Shown in pieces: positions 1 through 12,300 of a DNA stretch of 64,000 nt. This DNA is from Pomacea canaliculata (Eukaryota; Mollusca; Gastropoda; Architaenioglossa; Ampullariidae), in assembly GCF_003073045.1 (NCBI RefSeq), contig NC_037590.1, positions 38,432,751 to 38,496,750 of the forward strand, in the 5' to 3' direction. The notes under the pieces are model-generated. The model searched no databases. It was not told the DNA's origin and saw only the letters and a program-made list of their open reading frames with translations. The first letter of the stretch is position 1. Every line of letters starts with the position of its first letter. Position numbers and translations under genes: made by a program.

Positions 1-574
1 CTTGTTTTTTTGTTTTTATAAGCTATCAATATAAATAATAATAATTTCAACAGATAGCTGCTGACGTTTTGTGGGTTTTATTAGTGAATGTTTGTAACTC
101 TACCATTTAATCACAGATTAGCGAAAATAAGCTACCCAAACAATTCCTGATAATATTTGCCCACTTTGTAATGCCCCATCCCCCAGACTGACATTCCCGA
201 GCACAAAAGCAGCACAAACATTTAGCTGTCTTTCGGAAAGTCAAGCGACAAAAGCAAAAGACCCTTAAACAACAATTCTTTGTGACATTCCTTCCTTCCA
301 CACAAAAGCAATGGCAAACTCAGGGTTTTTTTTCCAAGTGTCCTCCCACCTACAGACCACACCAAGCCTGACTATCACCTGATAAAAACTATCGGACTGG
401 AACGGTTCAATTTGCATAATGGAATATTCGGCGGCAGGTTTTGTCTTTTTACATAACTTTTAGCATCTGGATCACCTAAGTGCTGTACCGAGCTTTCTAT
501 TGCTACCTCTCCACCTTCCTCTCTTGCATTGGATCCTCCCTCCCACAGACAGGCCACACACGGAAACGGACATC

Positions 575-700
575 CTCCCTCTGTGCCTCTAAGCAGTGGA
601 ACTCTCTTTCCACATCACATTCGCCACTAGGATACAAGTACATTCAAAACCTTTTCTAAAAACATATCTGTTCACAAAGTACTTTCCCTGAATTTACTAT
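575..700 (+). mobile_element. Possible LINE ORF2 C-terminal scrap (left arm)
   Basis: Translation gives SKQWNSLS, followed after a frame change by a FKTFSKN-like stretch. This resembles the WNSLP...FK..LKT.LF ending typical of CR1/L2-group LINE reverse transcriptases. It is short and broken, and lies inside the element with inverted ends. The mirror copy is at 21660-21790 on the minus strand. Confidence 0.35.
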
Positions 701-959
701 TCTTAACTCCCTGGCAATACTCTCTGCCATGCTAACCGTCATGTAACGCCTCCATCTGACGTTTATAGTAGGGGGCGTAGTATTTGTCTTTAGCCAAAGG
801 TGCAGCCCTGATCAGATTAATAAAAATTCACCGATTATTAACACCATGGGTTGTGTCCTGGAAAACAGTCGGGAGCTTTTCATCTGTGATTAACATCCGA
901 TAGGTTAATCCTCCCCTCCCCCTCACGATATCACTTTACGCTGAACCCTTTGCTGACTC

Positions 960-1020
960 AGCCTCCTGCTGATCGCGGTGGGTTCAAACCCGAGCTACGC
1001 ACTGTGCAGGGGACGTCACC
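960..1020 (+). other. tRNA-like B-box motif, possible SINE remnant
   Basis: GGGTTCAAACCCG resembles a polymerase III B box (GGTTCRANNCC). No convincing A box stands at the right distance upstream, and the T-stem pairing is weak, so this is not called a tRNA gene. The mirror copy is near 21375-21420. Confidence 0.2.
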
Positions 1021-2157
1021 GACACGTGGAGTCTGTAAATCACAACGACAAAAGGTCGACAACTTGCCATTCTGTGGGTGTTCATAACCCTCCTTACCCC
1101 CTGCCGCGCGTGCCCGCTTGTTAACTTGCTTCCATAGTCTGGGATCTATGGCATATTGTTTTCTTTCTTTTTGGTTTTTTTTTGTCTGTAAATTTTATTA
1201 TTTTTATTTTTTTCCCCCAAATTATGTAAGGTCTCTATGTTCTAAAGTCCATGTTTTGTAAATACTGAGAACGTAACCTGTGTCGTTGTATATTGAAAAC
1301 CACATGCTGCCTTTATTTACAGCAAGACAGGTACTGTTTCACTCCACAAACAAAACGGAGAAAAAAAAATCCCATAAAGGTAAAATATTTTATTGGGGGT
1401 GGGGGTGGGTAGGGAATCACGGTGGTAATATTATCAGGAATTGTCTGAGTAGGTTCGTTTCTCTATGTGTTGATCACTAATGAAAAGTTATAAAACGTCG
1501 GCAGCCAACTGTTAAAACACGCACACCCCCTCACGAACGCAAGAAACAGAGACTACCCGATGCCAAAAAAAAAAAAAAGTAGAATAAGAGGCTAGTAAAA
1601 AAAGAAGGTTTAAACTTCCTCCAAGACCCACGTGTAATTTAAATAAACATCTAGGTTAGTGAAGTGTGGGTGGTGTCACTTGCTATATCATGAAAGGAAT
1701 TATGAAACAGTATTTTAACGTTATATCTTTAAAGTGTGTAGCAAGTGTCATTTGCGCGAATAAACTACAAGGATTATTTATACAATTATTAATATAAAAA
1801 ATTGGTTTCTACTATTTTTCTAACAATAATTTTTAGAAAAAGTAAGCTACGCATAGTAGTACGAACAGGCTAACGTGCGCTCCTTAGACAGGCTGGCTTT
1901 GATGATTGGTTTTAATCTGTCTGCAGGAGAGATGCTTAACCCAACTTCGAACTATGGCTTGAGAGTTGTGTTATACAGAGTGATTTCCTTTTAGTTTGCA
2001 CTCTTATAAAATTTAATTTTGAAACTGTGTCTGCTAATGAACGTTACAAACTTGACATTACAATGAGAATATACAACATTATACCTTTGAGTATTCAAAT
2101 GAATTTGCTTATAAATTTGCAAAAATACTAATAAGTGTTAAGGCATTTATTAACACA

Positions 2158-2178
2158 CACCTTTAAGAAAAAAAGTAG
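2158..2178 (+). promoter_or_regulatory. PSE-like element of U5 copy A
   Basis: CACCTTTAAGAAAAAAAGTA lies about 57 to 37 bases before the U5 start. In spacing and in its CACC...AAAAGT shape it resembles the proximal sequence element of animal snRNA promoters. The same block recurs before the other five copies, while much of the surrounding sequence differs in copies C and D. Confidence 0.5.
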
Positions 2179-2214
2179 CAATTTTCAGTGGGTCAGATGA
2201 CTGCCTCTGTCACT

Positions 2215-2332
2215 TACTCTGGTTTCTCTTCAACTCACGAGAAAAATCTTTCGCCTTTACTAAAGATTTCGTGGAGAGGAAAACTTAATGAGTCTAATGA
2301 CTTATTTTTCTCGCCTTGCTCCTGCAGGGTAA
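2215..2332 (+). ncRNA. RNU5: U5 spliceosomal snRNA, copy A
   Basis: U5 is the RNA core of the U5 snRNP and aligns the two exons during both splicing steps. The copy shows the U5 5' end (TACTCTGGTTTCTCTTCA), the loop I stem, GTGGAGAGGAA, an ATTTTTC Sm site and the terminal CCTTGC-TCCT-GCAGGG hairpin. Loop I reads GCCTTTAC where GCCTTTTAC is invariant in animals, and CCGTGG has lost a C. Both are homopolymer losses that the mirror copy F does not have, so sequence error is likely. A CCTTGC stem variant is shared with F. Confidence 0.93.
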
Positions 2333-2635
2333 CATCAAAATGTCAAATTAATACACCAAACAAACAACATAGATGCTAGTCTCATTGCCTATTGGCGGCA
2401 GCAATCGAATGCCTACCGACACATTCATTACTTATTATATATAATTATAACGAAAAATATTTTGCCTTAAACTGTTTGTTATTAGAAGAAAGGAATATAA
2501 AAACTTTTGGATAAAAAAGATTACTGCAACACTTTTTTCCCAAAACAATTGTTTTTAAACATTACGATGAAGACACTTAATTGCTGGTAATTGAAGTAAT
2601 ACTTTTCAGTGTCTGAATGTATACACGCGAATATC

Positions 2636-2755
2636 CCCTGTGGGACCCCGGGTAGGCTTGCCTAGCGGCGTTGTAAAAAAATAGGGTCCCGGCCGCTGAT
2701 TTTTTTGGTAAAGTAGTGGCAGGGCTAACACCCCACCATGAAAAAAAAAAAAAGC
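2636..2755 (+). repeat. GC-rich fold block in U5 unit A
   Basis: About 300 bases after U5 copy A. GGGACCC and GGGTCCC can pair around an inner TAGGC-TT-GCCTA hairpin, and the block is followed by an A-rich run. It recurs at 3815-3945, 18372-18500 and 19600-19725. Pairing is intact in this copy and at 19600-19725 but degraded in the other two. Function unknown; it may be a small element or an unrecognised RNA. Confidence 0.45.
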
Positions 2756-3357
2756 TTGTTACAGAAACTAAACACAGAGTATTCAACACGATCGAGGGTA
2801 ATGAAAGAACGACGAATATAGGAATATAGTTGGTGTATATACATTGTGGCTAGTTAGTGAAATGTGGTGTGTCACTTTCCCATATATCTGAAAGAATTAT
2901 GAAAACACTATTTTTAACGTTAATATCTTTAAAGTGTTGCAAGGTGTCATTTGCGCGAATAAAATACAAGGATTATTCTATACTAACTTATAATTATATA
3001 TAAAAAAAATTGTTTTCTACTATTTCTTCTAACAATAATTTTGAAAGTAAGCTACGCAATAGGAGTACGGAACACTAACGTGCGTCCTTAGACAGGCTGC
3101 TTGGATGATTGGGTTTTAACTAGTCTTGAAGGAGGTGCTTAACCCAACTTCGGACTACGGCTTGAGTTGTGTTATTACAGAGTGATTTCCTTTAAATTCA
3201 CTCTTATAAAATTTAATTTTAAAACTTTGTCTGCTAATGAACGTACAAACCGTAACATTTACAATGAGAATACAACATTTATACTTTTAGAGTATTCAAA
3301 TTGAATTTGCTTATAAATTTGCAAAATACTAATAAGTGTTAAGCATTTATTAATACA

Positions 3358-3378
3358 CACCTATAAGAAAAAAAGAAG
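3358..3378 (+). promoter_or_regulatory. PSE-like element of U5 copy B
   Basis: CACCTATAAGAAAAAAAGAA lies at the same distance before copy B as in copy A. Confidence 0.5.
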
Positions 3379-3413
3379 CAATTTTCAGTGGTCAGATGAC
3401 TGCCTCTATCACT

Positions 3414-3531
3414 TACTCTGGTTTCTTCAACTCACGAGAAAATCTTTCGCCTTTTACTAAAGATTTCCGTGGAGAGGAACAACTTAATGAGTCTAGTGAC
3501 TTATTTTTCTCAGCCTGCTCCTGCAGGGTAA
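3414..3531 (+). ncRNA. RNU5: U5 spliceosomal snRNA, copy B
   Basis: The full loop I region is present (CGCCTTTTACTAAAGATTTC, then CGTGGAGAGGAACAACTT), with the ATTTTTC Sm site and a 3' hairpin ending GCAGGGTAAC. The 5' segment reads GGTTTCTTCA, two bases short of GGTTTCTCTTCA. The hairpin's 5' side is CCTGC rather than CCCTGC. It mirrors copy E of the right arm, which lacks these gaps. Confidence 0.94.
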
Positions 3532-4483
3532 CAATCAAATGTCAAGATTAATACTCCCACACACAACCATAGATGCTAGTCTCATTTTATTGGCGGGCAG
3601 CAATCGAATGCCTACGAACACATTCATTACTTATTCATATATAATAATATAACTATAAAATATTTTGCGTTAACTGTTTGTTATTAGAAGAAAGGAATAT
3701 AAAACTTGATAGAAAAGATTATGCAACACTAATTTCCAACAATTGTTTTAAACATTACGATGGAAGACACATTAATTGCTGGTAATTGAGTATACTTTCA
3801 GGTTCTGGAAGTATAACCCGGCGACTATCCCCTAGACCCCGGGTTAGGCTTGCTACGGAGCGTTGTAAAAATAGGGTCCCGGCCGCTGTTTCTTTTGGTA
3901 AAGTTAGTGCAGGGCTAACAACCCCCCATATGAAAAAAAAAAAAAGCTTGTTACAGAAAACCAAACCAAGTTTCGACACCGGATGAGGCCGTAGGGTAAT
4001 GCACAAGAAACGACGAATATAGGATATTAGTTGGTTATATACATTGTGTCCTAAGAGGAATAAAGTTGTCTCCCATGCTGTCTGCGATGGGGGACTATAT
4101 GTGTTATCGACTACACTTTTTCTCAGGCTCAGTTGTATAAACGTAATATCACTTGTACAAGTGATGGAAGCAACACCACACAAGTACAGAACCAGAACGG
4201 CGTGTCTGGGACTGACTGATCTTGATGTTGTGTTTGGTCTTCAGAAGATGCTTCACGAGAAAACAACTCTGCACTGTCTGTAAAACTCTTACAGAGTGCT
4301 TCCCCTTAAATGCGTTATAATATAAAGATTAAATTTATATATTTCCTTCCAACTAAATCTAAATCTCTTTACATTTACAACAAGAATTTTGTGTAGCTTA
4401 TATTTAGAACGGATACAAAAACAAATTATGGTAATTATTTTATTACAATGCAAAATTATAATAGCTTGTATGCATTTACTAGG

Positions 4484-4503
4484 CACTTTTAAGAAATGAA
4501 ATA
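4484..4503 (+). promoter_or_regulatory. PSE-like element of U5 copy C
   Basis: CACTTTTAAGAAATGAAATA lies about 55 bases before copy C. It is the diverged form shared with mirror copy D. The CAC.TTTAAGAAA core is kept although nearby flank has diverged from copies A and B. Confidence 0.45.
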
Positions 4504-4538
4504 ACACTTCAGTGGGTCCTACCAAAAGTCTTTGCTTA

Positions 4539-4656
4539 ATAGCTCGGGTTTCTCTTCAACTCACGAAAAATCTTTCGCCTTTAATAAAGAATTTCGTGGA
4601 GAGGAACAACTTAATAGTCTAATGACTTTATTTTTCTCAGCCCTGTCCCTGCAGTA
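4539..4656 (+). ncRNA. RNU5: U5 spliceosomal snRNA, copy C (degraded as read)
   Basis: Recognisable U5: GGTTTCTCTTCAACTCACG, TCTTTCGCC, GTGGAGAGGAACAACTT, a TTTATTTTTC Sm site and a 3' stem. As read, loop I is TTTAATAAAG instead of TTTTACTAAAG, the 5' end is AGCTCGGG instead of ACTCTGG, and GCAGGGTAA is shortened to GCAGTAA. Mirror copy D has the intact forms, so these differences may be sequence errors or decay of this copy. Confidence 0.85.
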
Positions 4657-4659
4657 ATC

Positions 4660-6235
4660 ACAAACAAATGTCAAACTTGCTGCTTAATATCAAACTTCTC
4701 TAATCAATGAATGTCCCAAACACAGTAATAAGTTCTGATGCATAGTTTTCCATTTTTGAGTTGCCATAGAAAAATAGTCCAGACCGATCGTCAGTGTCGT
4801 ATTGCTTCCAGTCTTGAATCGATTAGTTATGATTCAGTTATTAAACAAAAAAACGTAGATTTTTTTTTTTTTAACCGGAATATTTATTTGCTTAGACGAC
4901 CGACAAGGGTTACAAACAGCTCCATCTTAAACTCAGAATTACACATCTGAAAATTACACAATAACATAATCAGGTTCATGAATACAGTCACTCTCAAAGA
5001 TAGCAGTATGCATCAAGCAGAAGCCTTCAGAATACTTGAAATGCGACAGTTAATAATCATGTCAATGAAAAAAGAATTTTTTTTTCATCGGCAGAACAAG
5101 CATAAAAAATGTACGACAATTAAGTTCTCTAGAGAGTTTACTTTGTTGAGAAAACCTGTGTTTTCGAGTTATTATATGGTTTCTGACATAATGTTTCTTT
5201 ATATTATTTGAAGTCAATTTTGCTAATTGTGTTTCTTATAAAACTGGCCTAAACTTTATACTTTGACAAAGGGAGCTGCGAATGTAAGCGAACTGTAAAC
5301 GGAGTCAGAATGATAATTAGCTTCCCATAATTTTTCTAATCTAAGAAACTACCTCAAAGAATGGCAAATAAAATAACCACACAACACAAAACTACAGACA
5401 AACAAAGAAAAATTGCAGGAATACTACACAGACACAAATCTACCAAAAAAAAACAAACACAAACACAAAGACCTAACACCTTTGGTGTTCAGCCCTTCTG
5501 TTCTCTTTCGGCTCATATGGTTAAAGTAACTATGTACACCTAACATCAGGAAGAGAAACCTATAACTGTTCCTTATATATATATACAGTAATATATATAT
5601 CACCTCTTTTCTCACACAAGGTACTGTGAATGGAACAGTACGGGAACGATAAGGGCTGGGAGTAGGAAGGGAAAAACCACCAAACATTTGACTTAGGAGC
5701 ATCAAAAGTGATGAAAGAGGGATGAACAATATAACCTCTCCCCCAGCCACTCATCTCTTGGAACATGACACGAGAGAGAACGAGTTGCAAGTAAGATGGT
5801 GTTTTTTGTTATCCACACTCTTAAAAAAAGGCGAAATTATCTTCTCAGCGCGTTGACAGAAAACTGAAAGGCGCGGTGATTATTAGGAATGGAATCAGTG
5901 AGTACTGTGAAATTTCAGATTCCAAAACACATTACAAGGTGGCACAGACCTAGAACCCGTTGGCTTCATTTCTGAAGAGGGTAGAACGGATTTGTCTGTG
6001 TCACTGGAAAGATGCAGTGGCAGCAGCAAAATCCGTGTCTGCCATGCTTGACCGTCATAGGAGCTGACATACGGGGTCATCAACGGGGTTGGCTCTCTCA
6101 ATCTCTTATTCTCTGTCAGAAAAAAAAAGTCACACCAAACCAATTAATTATTATCGCAGAAATCGTATGAGTTTAAACCGTCATTAAGAAAAAAGTGCAT
6201 CCCTCCTTATAAGATCATGAATAGGCGAGCCTGTT
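4660..6235. other. AT-rich arm flank without recognised genes
   Basis: This is the distal part of the left arm, mirrored at 16095-17640. It contains T-rich runs and an AT dinucleotide stretch near 5577-5600. The open frames are short, differ between the two mirror copies, and match no family I recognise. Confidence 0.6.
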
Positions 6236-6335
6236 NNNNNNNNNNNNNNNNNNNNNNNNNNNNNNNNNNNNNNNNNNNNNNNNNNNNNNNNNNNNNNNNN
6301 NNNNNNNNNNNNNNNNNNNNNNNNNNNNNNNNNNN
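6236..6335. other. Assembly gap, 100 N
   Basis: Exactly 100 N. This is the usual placeholder for a gap of unknown size, so the order and orientation of the sequence on its left relative to the right are not proven by contiguous sequence. Confidence 0.99.
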
Positions 6336-9300
6336 CATACGACTAGACGTGATACTATGTCTCGCAATTAGTAGATGTAGCAGTGGTTACGTCTGTACTG
6401 TAAGAGTCGTAACCCTGAGCGCCCAGAGATGAAGACAACCAGCCAGCAAACAAGGGGAGGAAAAAAGACAGAAGAGAAGGGATTCAGGTCAAGAAAAAAT
6501 CCTAGAAGAAAAGAGAAGAGGATGAAGACCAAAGAAGAAAAACATCCGTCAAAGAAGAAGGTGAGACAAGAGAAGTGGTGGGGCAGATGAAGAAAGCAGC
6601 ACACCCTGTGAGCGCGAGAGAGAAGGTGAACTCGGAGAGTGAAAGAAGTGCAAGGACTTATGTACGCCTGCCAGGCTGTGGAGAGGTGTTCGATATTGCC
6701 TCTCTGGCGAAAAGCCGATAATGTTTACCAAGCCCGACAGCTGCAGGCGGGAAAAGGACAATCGTCGTCGTCGAGTCAGCATCATTACGTCGTCGCGTTG
6801 TCGTCGTCCTTCATAGTGGCTTTTTTCTTTGTGTTCATTATTTCTTCATGCTTTTTCATCCTCGTCCACTTCTCCATTGACTACAGGCAGAAGACACAGA
6901 TAGCATGACTGTGGCGGATGTATCACGATCAAGCAACCAGAAGATCAGATTGAGGGAAGCCGCGCCCCAGAGTCTCGCGGACTGCACGTTGGTCCAGTGA
7001 GATGGAAGCCTCTTCACAGGACGATCGTCCGGCTGTAGCCGCGACAGTCGGGGTCAAGAAGGTCGTTCAGCTGACAACGTCACTGCACAAGACCCTTCCC
7101 CTCCTTCCCCAGCTCCTCCTCCCGTCCGCGATCCTGGATTCCGAGTCGGCCAAACTTCCTGGAACTTTGTTGGGAGTGAAATAAGGGGACAGTGGTCTTC
7201 CGCATACATCAAACATGTAAATCGTTAGATGCGAATGAGCACACCTTGTAAGAAAAGAAGTAAAGAAAGGGGAGGAAGAAAAGAACAACAGAATTAATAG
7301 TTATAATTTAACACACAGTTCACTCCTGCTAACGAATGAGCACCAGAAATCAGTTTTCTTTTTAATTCCCTTAAGCCCTGCGTTGTGTGCTTTGGTGAGC
7401 CAGTCTGGGATATCGACACAGGCAGAGCAGCTTCCTCACGAGAATCAGGAAACAGTTCTCGCGGTGGAGGGGGTCGTAGGGGTGCAGGGGTGGAGGGGTG
7501 GAGAGTGGAGGACGTTCTAGACGGATTTCCCATAAAACTTCCCCACCCAGCGCATCAACACACTGACTGATGGGAGGAGACGGATAGCAGACGAAATCAC
7601 GATAGTAGACACCTAAGGACAGGCAGCTGGCAACTCCAACTCAGAGAAGAAACACACCCAGGAACGCCGTACAGACAACGCCAACGCCAAGCGCCAGCAA
7701 CTGCTGCGCAGGCTGCGACAGATGGCGGAGGCTCACGTGACCTGCGGTCATCCTCTATCGGCGAAGCATCTTGCACGGTTTTAAAATTAGCCCGGTAAAC
7801 CGCACTTAATGCCCTGATAATACACTGAACAGGTGCGAGGGGGAATAGCTTTGTGAGACTTGGGATACGGAGGCAGATACATAAAAAAAAAAACTTGGCA
7901 GGCCTGGTTAGTGGGTAAGAATAATGAAGTGTTGTGCATGAGAGAGTAGAGAGGGGGAGAGAGGAGGGCGACTGTTTACGTGAGCGAGTTCCTGCCAATA
8001 TAAACTAAACGTTCATATGTACTGAAATCATGTGAATCTTGAAAGGATTATTAAAAGAGAGCCATATACGTTGAAACTGGTTTGATAAAGTATGAGTTAG
8101 CTTTTGTTTTGTGTCGCAATCTTTGAGTTGGCTTTATTTAAATTTTTTAACTGAACTAAATAACACATTAGTGTCACAGTATAAAAAGGATTATAAGGAA
8201 AGCAGTGAGATGAAAAAAGCTGCTTAACCAAAACAAGACCATGTTCTTCATGAGGAAGCACAGAATAGAATACTGTTAGGCTCGCCACACTTTGTAAGTT
8301 TTAATTAAAGTGTCATTAAAAACCTAAGAAGAATTAGGAAATATCTATAAAGCTTTTGTTCCAGATTACATTCAGATTTTCTGGCTTCCTGAGAAGATCG
8401 AGTTTTGAAAGCAATAGTAGAGGAGAGGCAGGAGATGGAAGGCAGTTGATAGAAAAGAATACTATTTGTCACAAAAAGTAGAAGCCATGCCCGAAGACAA
8501 TTGGGATTGAGGTTTGATGATAGAGGTTAGGAATGGTGGATGAGGGATGATAAAGATGGGGTGGAGTGGTGGGGGTGGTGTGGATGGTATAATGGAGCAG
8601 AAGTTTCCTGATGGCATTGGAGAGAAGGCAGAATGGGCTGAGCAAGGGGATCGAATATACACAGCGCTGATGTTAATACAATAAGCATCAGCGACTACAA
8701 AAGAACTCTCAGCCTTCGACTGAGCATGGACAAAAACAAAAAAACAAAAAATGAGATAACCTGAGCACTGTGCAGGCTTAGCGGACACGATAGACATCAT
8801 AATCATGAGGTTTAGCATTTGTTTATTTTCTCTTACTCTGTTTATCCCAATGAAGTAGCGCTGTAGAATGTTTTGTGGTTAAATATCTGTTTTTGTGTTA
8901 GATGATTGAGGGCAGAATTTGAGAGTGTTTTTAGGATAGATTTGTCATTAATTTGCACTTTACTTTCTGATCAACTCTACAACTATATATTAGTTCTTAT
9001 TTACTACACTCCTTTTTTATAAATCTAGCTTTTTATTCTATCTCAAACATATTTGGAACGCTACTATTTTCACCATCTTTAGTGCTTTAATCTTTATTTC
9101 GGCACTTACGGTTACTCATATATATATATATTTATTTCTATTTAGGAGATTTTTTATTGTATCATTTTCACGATACGATAACGCAAGCTGTCCTTGTTCA
9201 ATTCCATGTATCTAAAACTTTTCGTAGCTCTATTTTTCTTTCTCTTGTCTCTCGTTTTGTATAACTGTAAAGAAATCTCTTGCTCCAGTAATTCAAAACA

Positions 9301-12300
9301 TTAACTAAATGATTAGTGGTGGATATAGGAATATTAAACTCATCTTATACTCGTATTAGAATGGTTTTAATTGAGTTGTTGATGATTATGGTTATTGATA
9401 AATTAAACCGATTCGCAAGGACTAGAAGATTGTGATATGATTGGTGGACTTTAGGAAGATTAGAAGAATGCGTGCCGTAAAACAGAGATGAGGGCATTGT
9501 AGCAGAATCAACATGTGGTTTTGTCTTGGAGGTTTTGGTTAGAATGAGTAAGGTGTATTCTAGTAAGTGCGCTGGCGGCGTGATGTGGGGCACCTCTTGA
9601 GAGTAGTGGTAACTATCTGGTTTGGTAAGCCTGTCATTGATCGCAAGTATGGGTTTATCAGCACCTTGACTCGTGTGCAGGTGATCTGTGGCACATGGAG
9701 CTATCAATGAAATTAGTTTTTTCGAGAGCAGTCGCATTGATATCCATTAAAATGAAGAGTCTTATGATATTTCATGTTTTTTTTGGGCTTAAAACGATAA
9801 TGGTTCCTTTTTGAGACGTTTGTGTGCCGAAAAGTGAATTGTCAGATAGGCTATCATAGAGAAGGAATTATTGCTGGTATTCCTGTTTGTTAGTGTTATA
9901 GGTTTGGGATTGTTATCTGCATATATTAATGGAGGAAAGGTTTTTTTAAAACTATATCGGATTAAAGATTTGTGTTCTGAGAATCGGTGTCATATGATAT
10001 AAGATATATAAAGGCTAGAGTAAGTCGCTATAATATAATTAGTGATAAGAGTTTTCCAGCCAGGGTGTGTTGGGTAAGGTTGTTAATATCGCTTACATGA
10101 TTTGGGAATGTGTTATACGATGGCAATTATTATGTGTGATGATATCTGCGAAGTTAATGTTCAGGTTTGTGGATTAATCTACTGATACCACATTATATAT
10201 AGGTATGTAGTTCATAATGTTCAGCTTGATTATTTTGCTATATTGGTTTTTTTCTATTGTGTCTGTCTTTCTTTGATCTGTATTTTTCTTTGACTAGTTC
10301 CTGATAAGAAAGTATTGATGCAGTCTAAGCTTATTTCTTGTATTCGCTAACGTATAAACAATGAAGTGAATTTGTATTCTCATGAAATCTCCATACACAT
10401 TTATGATATATATCGAATTTAATAGGATATGCGATAAGCTTTTTATTAATGATGTGTAGTTGGTGGTATATTTGTTTTAGTAATAATATCATTAATTTTA
10501 GTTCATATGCTCAATTGATTAACTTGTCCACACATAATATGTGTGAGCGCTTTCAAAGGGGATTGGTTAAGTATACATTAATACTAATGTATTGAATACA
10601 ATAAACATGCAGAGAGAATAATAATAATGAACAGAAAGAGGAGTTCATTGTTCACGATTGTAAAAGTTACAGTACGTGTGTGAGAAGGACGGAGTGATGC
10701 ACTACGGATAAGAAATGAAGAATTCAGCCAGGATTCCCCGACTATAAATTCATCGTTTCCTCTCCTTAGCTCATCTCTCTTTTTTGATTATAATTGATAT
10801 GTTTGATTTTTTTCTAGTGATTTGTAGTTGTGCTGAGTGAGATCGATTCGTAGAGACTATGACAAGTTCGTGCTGGAGATAGGGTTGAGCGGGCAAGACA
10901 AACTTGGATAAAGCCAAGAGGAAAGGATTTAAGGAAGTACCTGCAGGGTTTTGATAGATTATATGGGTGTGGAGCAATACCGTGGGAGTGAGGGGTGGTA
11001 GAGTTTTGATCAGTGTTGAGGATGAACTTGTGACTGATGTGTTAGAGTTTCGGCTGAACTTGAATTGGGCATTTCTAATAAGTTGTGAGATAAGTTTGCT
11101 AGGGTAAGAGCTGCTTTATTGGCTTGCAGTATCTGGTGGCTTGTCTAGATCGATTGGGGTTTTTGGTGAATTGACTAAATACATGGTTTTGTATGATCAG
11201 AGAAACAGGAGTACAATGGACTATGAAAGACATAGAATTCTCTGTGGATTGTTTCTTATATTTGGGGCATCAGCAGCTCTGACATGTTTATAAGTTTGAG
11301 ATATTATCATTGAGGTTGAACGTTGATGTGGTTAGCACGTAGGAGAAAGGTGTCTTACTACTTCGTCACATGCTTGGTCCTGGATATCATAGACTTATCC
11401 TCAAATGCCGCTGATGCGTGGGTGGATATGTGCTGTGCGTCTCTATTGATTGATTGTGATTTATTTGAGATACACACCGATGAGTGTCATGATAGTTCCC
11501 GTTCGCTAAGTTTTATTCCTTCGTGTGACGGACTAGGTAAACTACTGAGGTTCGAACAGTTGGTGGGTATTTTCGTATATCATTGGTGGGCTCTAGCGAA
11601 AGAGCTTGGTTCAGTATGGTGTACGAACTTTAGACAAATAGAGATAATAGAGAGTGAATGTTCGCGTACAGTGATAAATGAACAGATATGAGACAAGCGG
11701 ATGGGTTACGACGGAGGCAACGTTAATTTTCCACTACTCATCTTGGTTTTTAGTAATAAGTAACTTTCTATACATGGAAATAGTTTCTTACAAAGTCGTG
11801 AAGCACTAGCCATAATTCGCAGCTTCCATTGTTGATGATCATCGAAACACATTAAATAAGTGATGGCAGTAGTTGGTTTATCAGGATTAGAACCTCATGA
11901 TCATTGTCATCAGATCATATCATCATCATTATATCTTCGTGTACTTTGTATATTATTGTTGCTATGTTGTTTCTTATCCCTGTTGCTATATCGGATGAAT
12001 ACTGTTAACTGAGTTGTACGGATCGGCGGAAGACGAGAAAAGTGTTTGTAAAGGATGAAAGCAACAGTCTTGACTGAAGCTGAGAGTTCCGAGAGGCTGT
12101 CTTTGCCGATGAAATGCTTTTGTCTGCTTTTGATCTTTCTCGCCATTTTACAATTCACACACGTGCAAGTATTTAGGATGCATTCCTTCAGTTTCACGCG
12201 AGCACGCGCGCACACACACAACAAATCAGTGCTGGCTGGCGTTTGTACACTTCCAGCAACTTCTCAAATCTGTTTTATTGATTATGGCCCCAGCGGCAGG

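Larger units (their letters stand above)
45..1517. mobile_element. Non-autonomous element with ~140-bp inverted ends (left arm)
   Basis: The first ~150 bp (from TTTCAACAGATAGCTGCTGA) reappear inverted at about 1385-1517 (ending GGCAGCCAACTGTTAAAA). The two ends share the core TATTATCAGGAATTGT and the ACGTC(A/G)GCAGC outer motif with moderate divergence. No transposase is visible inside, and I found no clear target-site duplication. This is the layout of a foldback or MITE-like DNA element. It contains what looks like a piece of a LINE 3' coding end at 575-700. Family not recognised. Confidence 0.5.
1651..4045 (+). repeat. Two 1.2-kb tandem units with U5 genes (left arm)
   Basis: About 1651-2848 and 2849-4045 are direct repeats, each starting near a (C)TAGTTAGTGAARTGTGG motif. 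Each carries a conserved AT-rich 5' flank, one U5 snRNA gene and a GC-rich block downstream. A third, more diverged unit follows from 4046 and includes U5 copy C. The layout matches snRNA genes amplified in tandem together with their promoters. Confidence 0.85.
1..6235. repeat. Left arm of a 6.2-kb inverted repeat
   Basis: Read on the opposite strand, this stretch matches 16095-22373 almost throughout, in the same order: a 1.5-kb element with inverted ends, three U5 snRNA genes, then 1.5 kb of AT-rich flank. The match runs from the window edge, so the arm may extend further left, up to the last base before the N gap. The left arm shows many one-base losses in homopolymer runs compared with the right arm, for example in the U5 genes, which suggests lower base quality. 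It could be a real palindrome-like duplication or an inverted haplotype copy placed here by scaffolding. Confidence 0.93.

Noticed and set aside
9345-9737. 130-codon open frame on the minus strand
   Set aside because: No domain, odd composition, no neighbouring exon; likely chance.
11323-11691. 122-codon open frame on the plus strand
   Set aside because: No recognised motif and no splice or promoter context; left unannotated.
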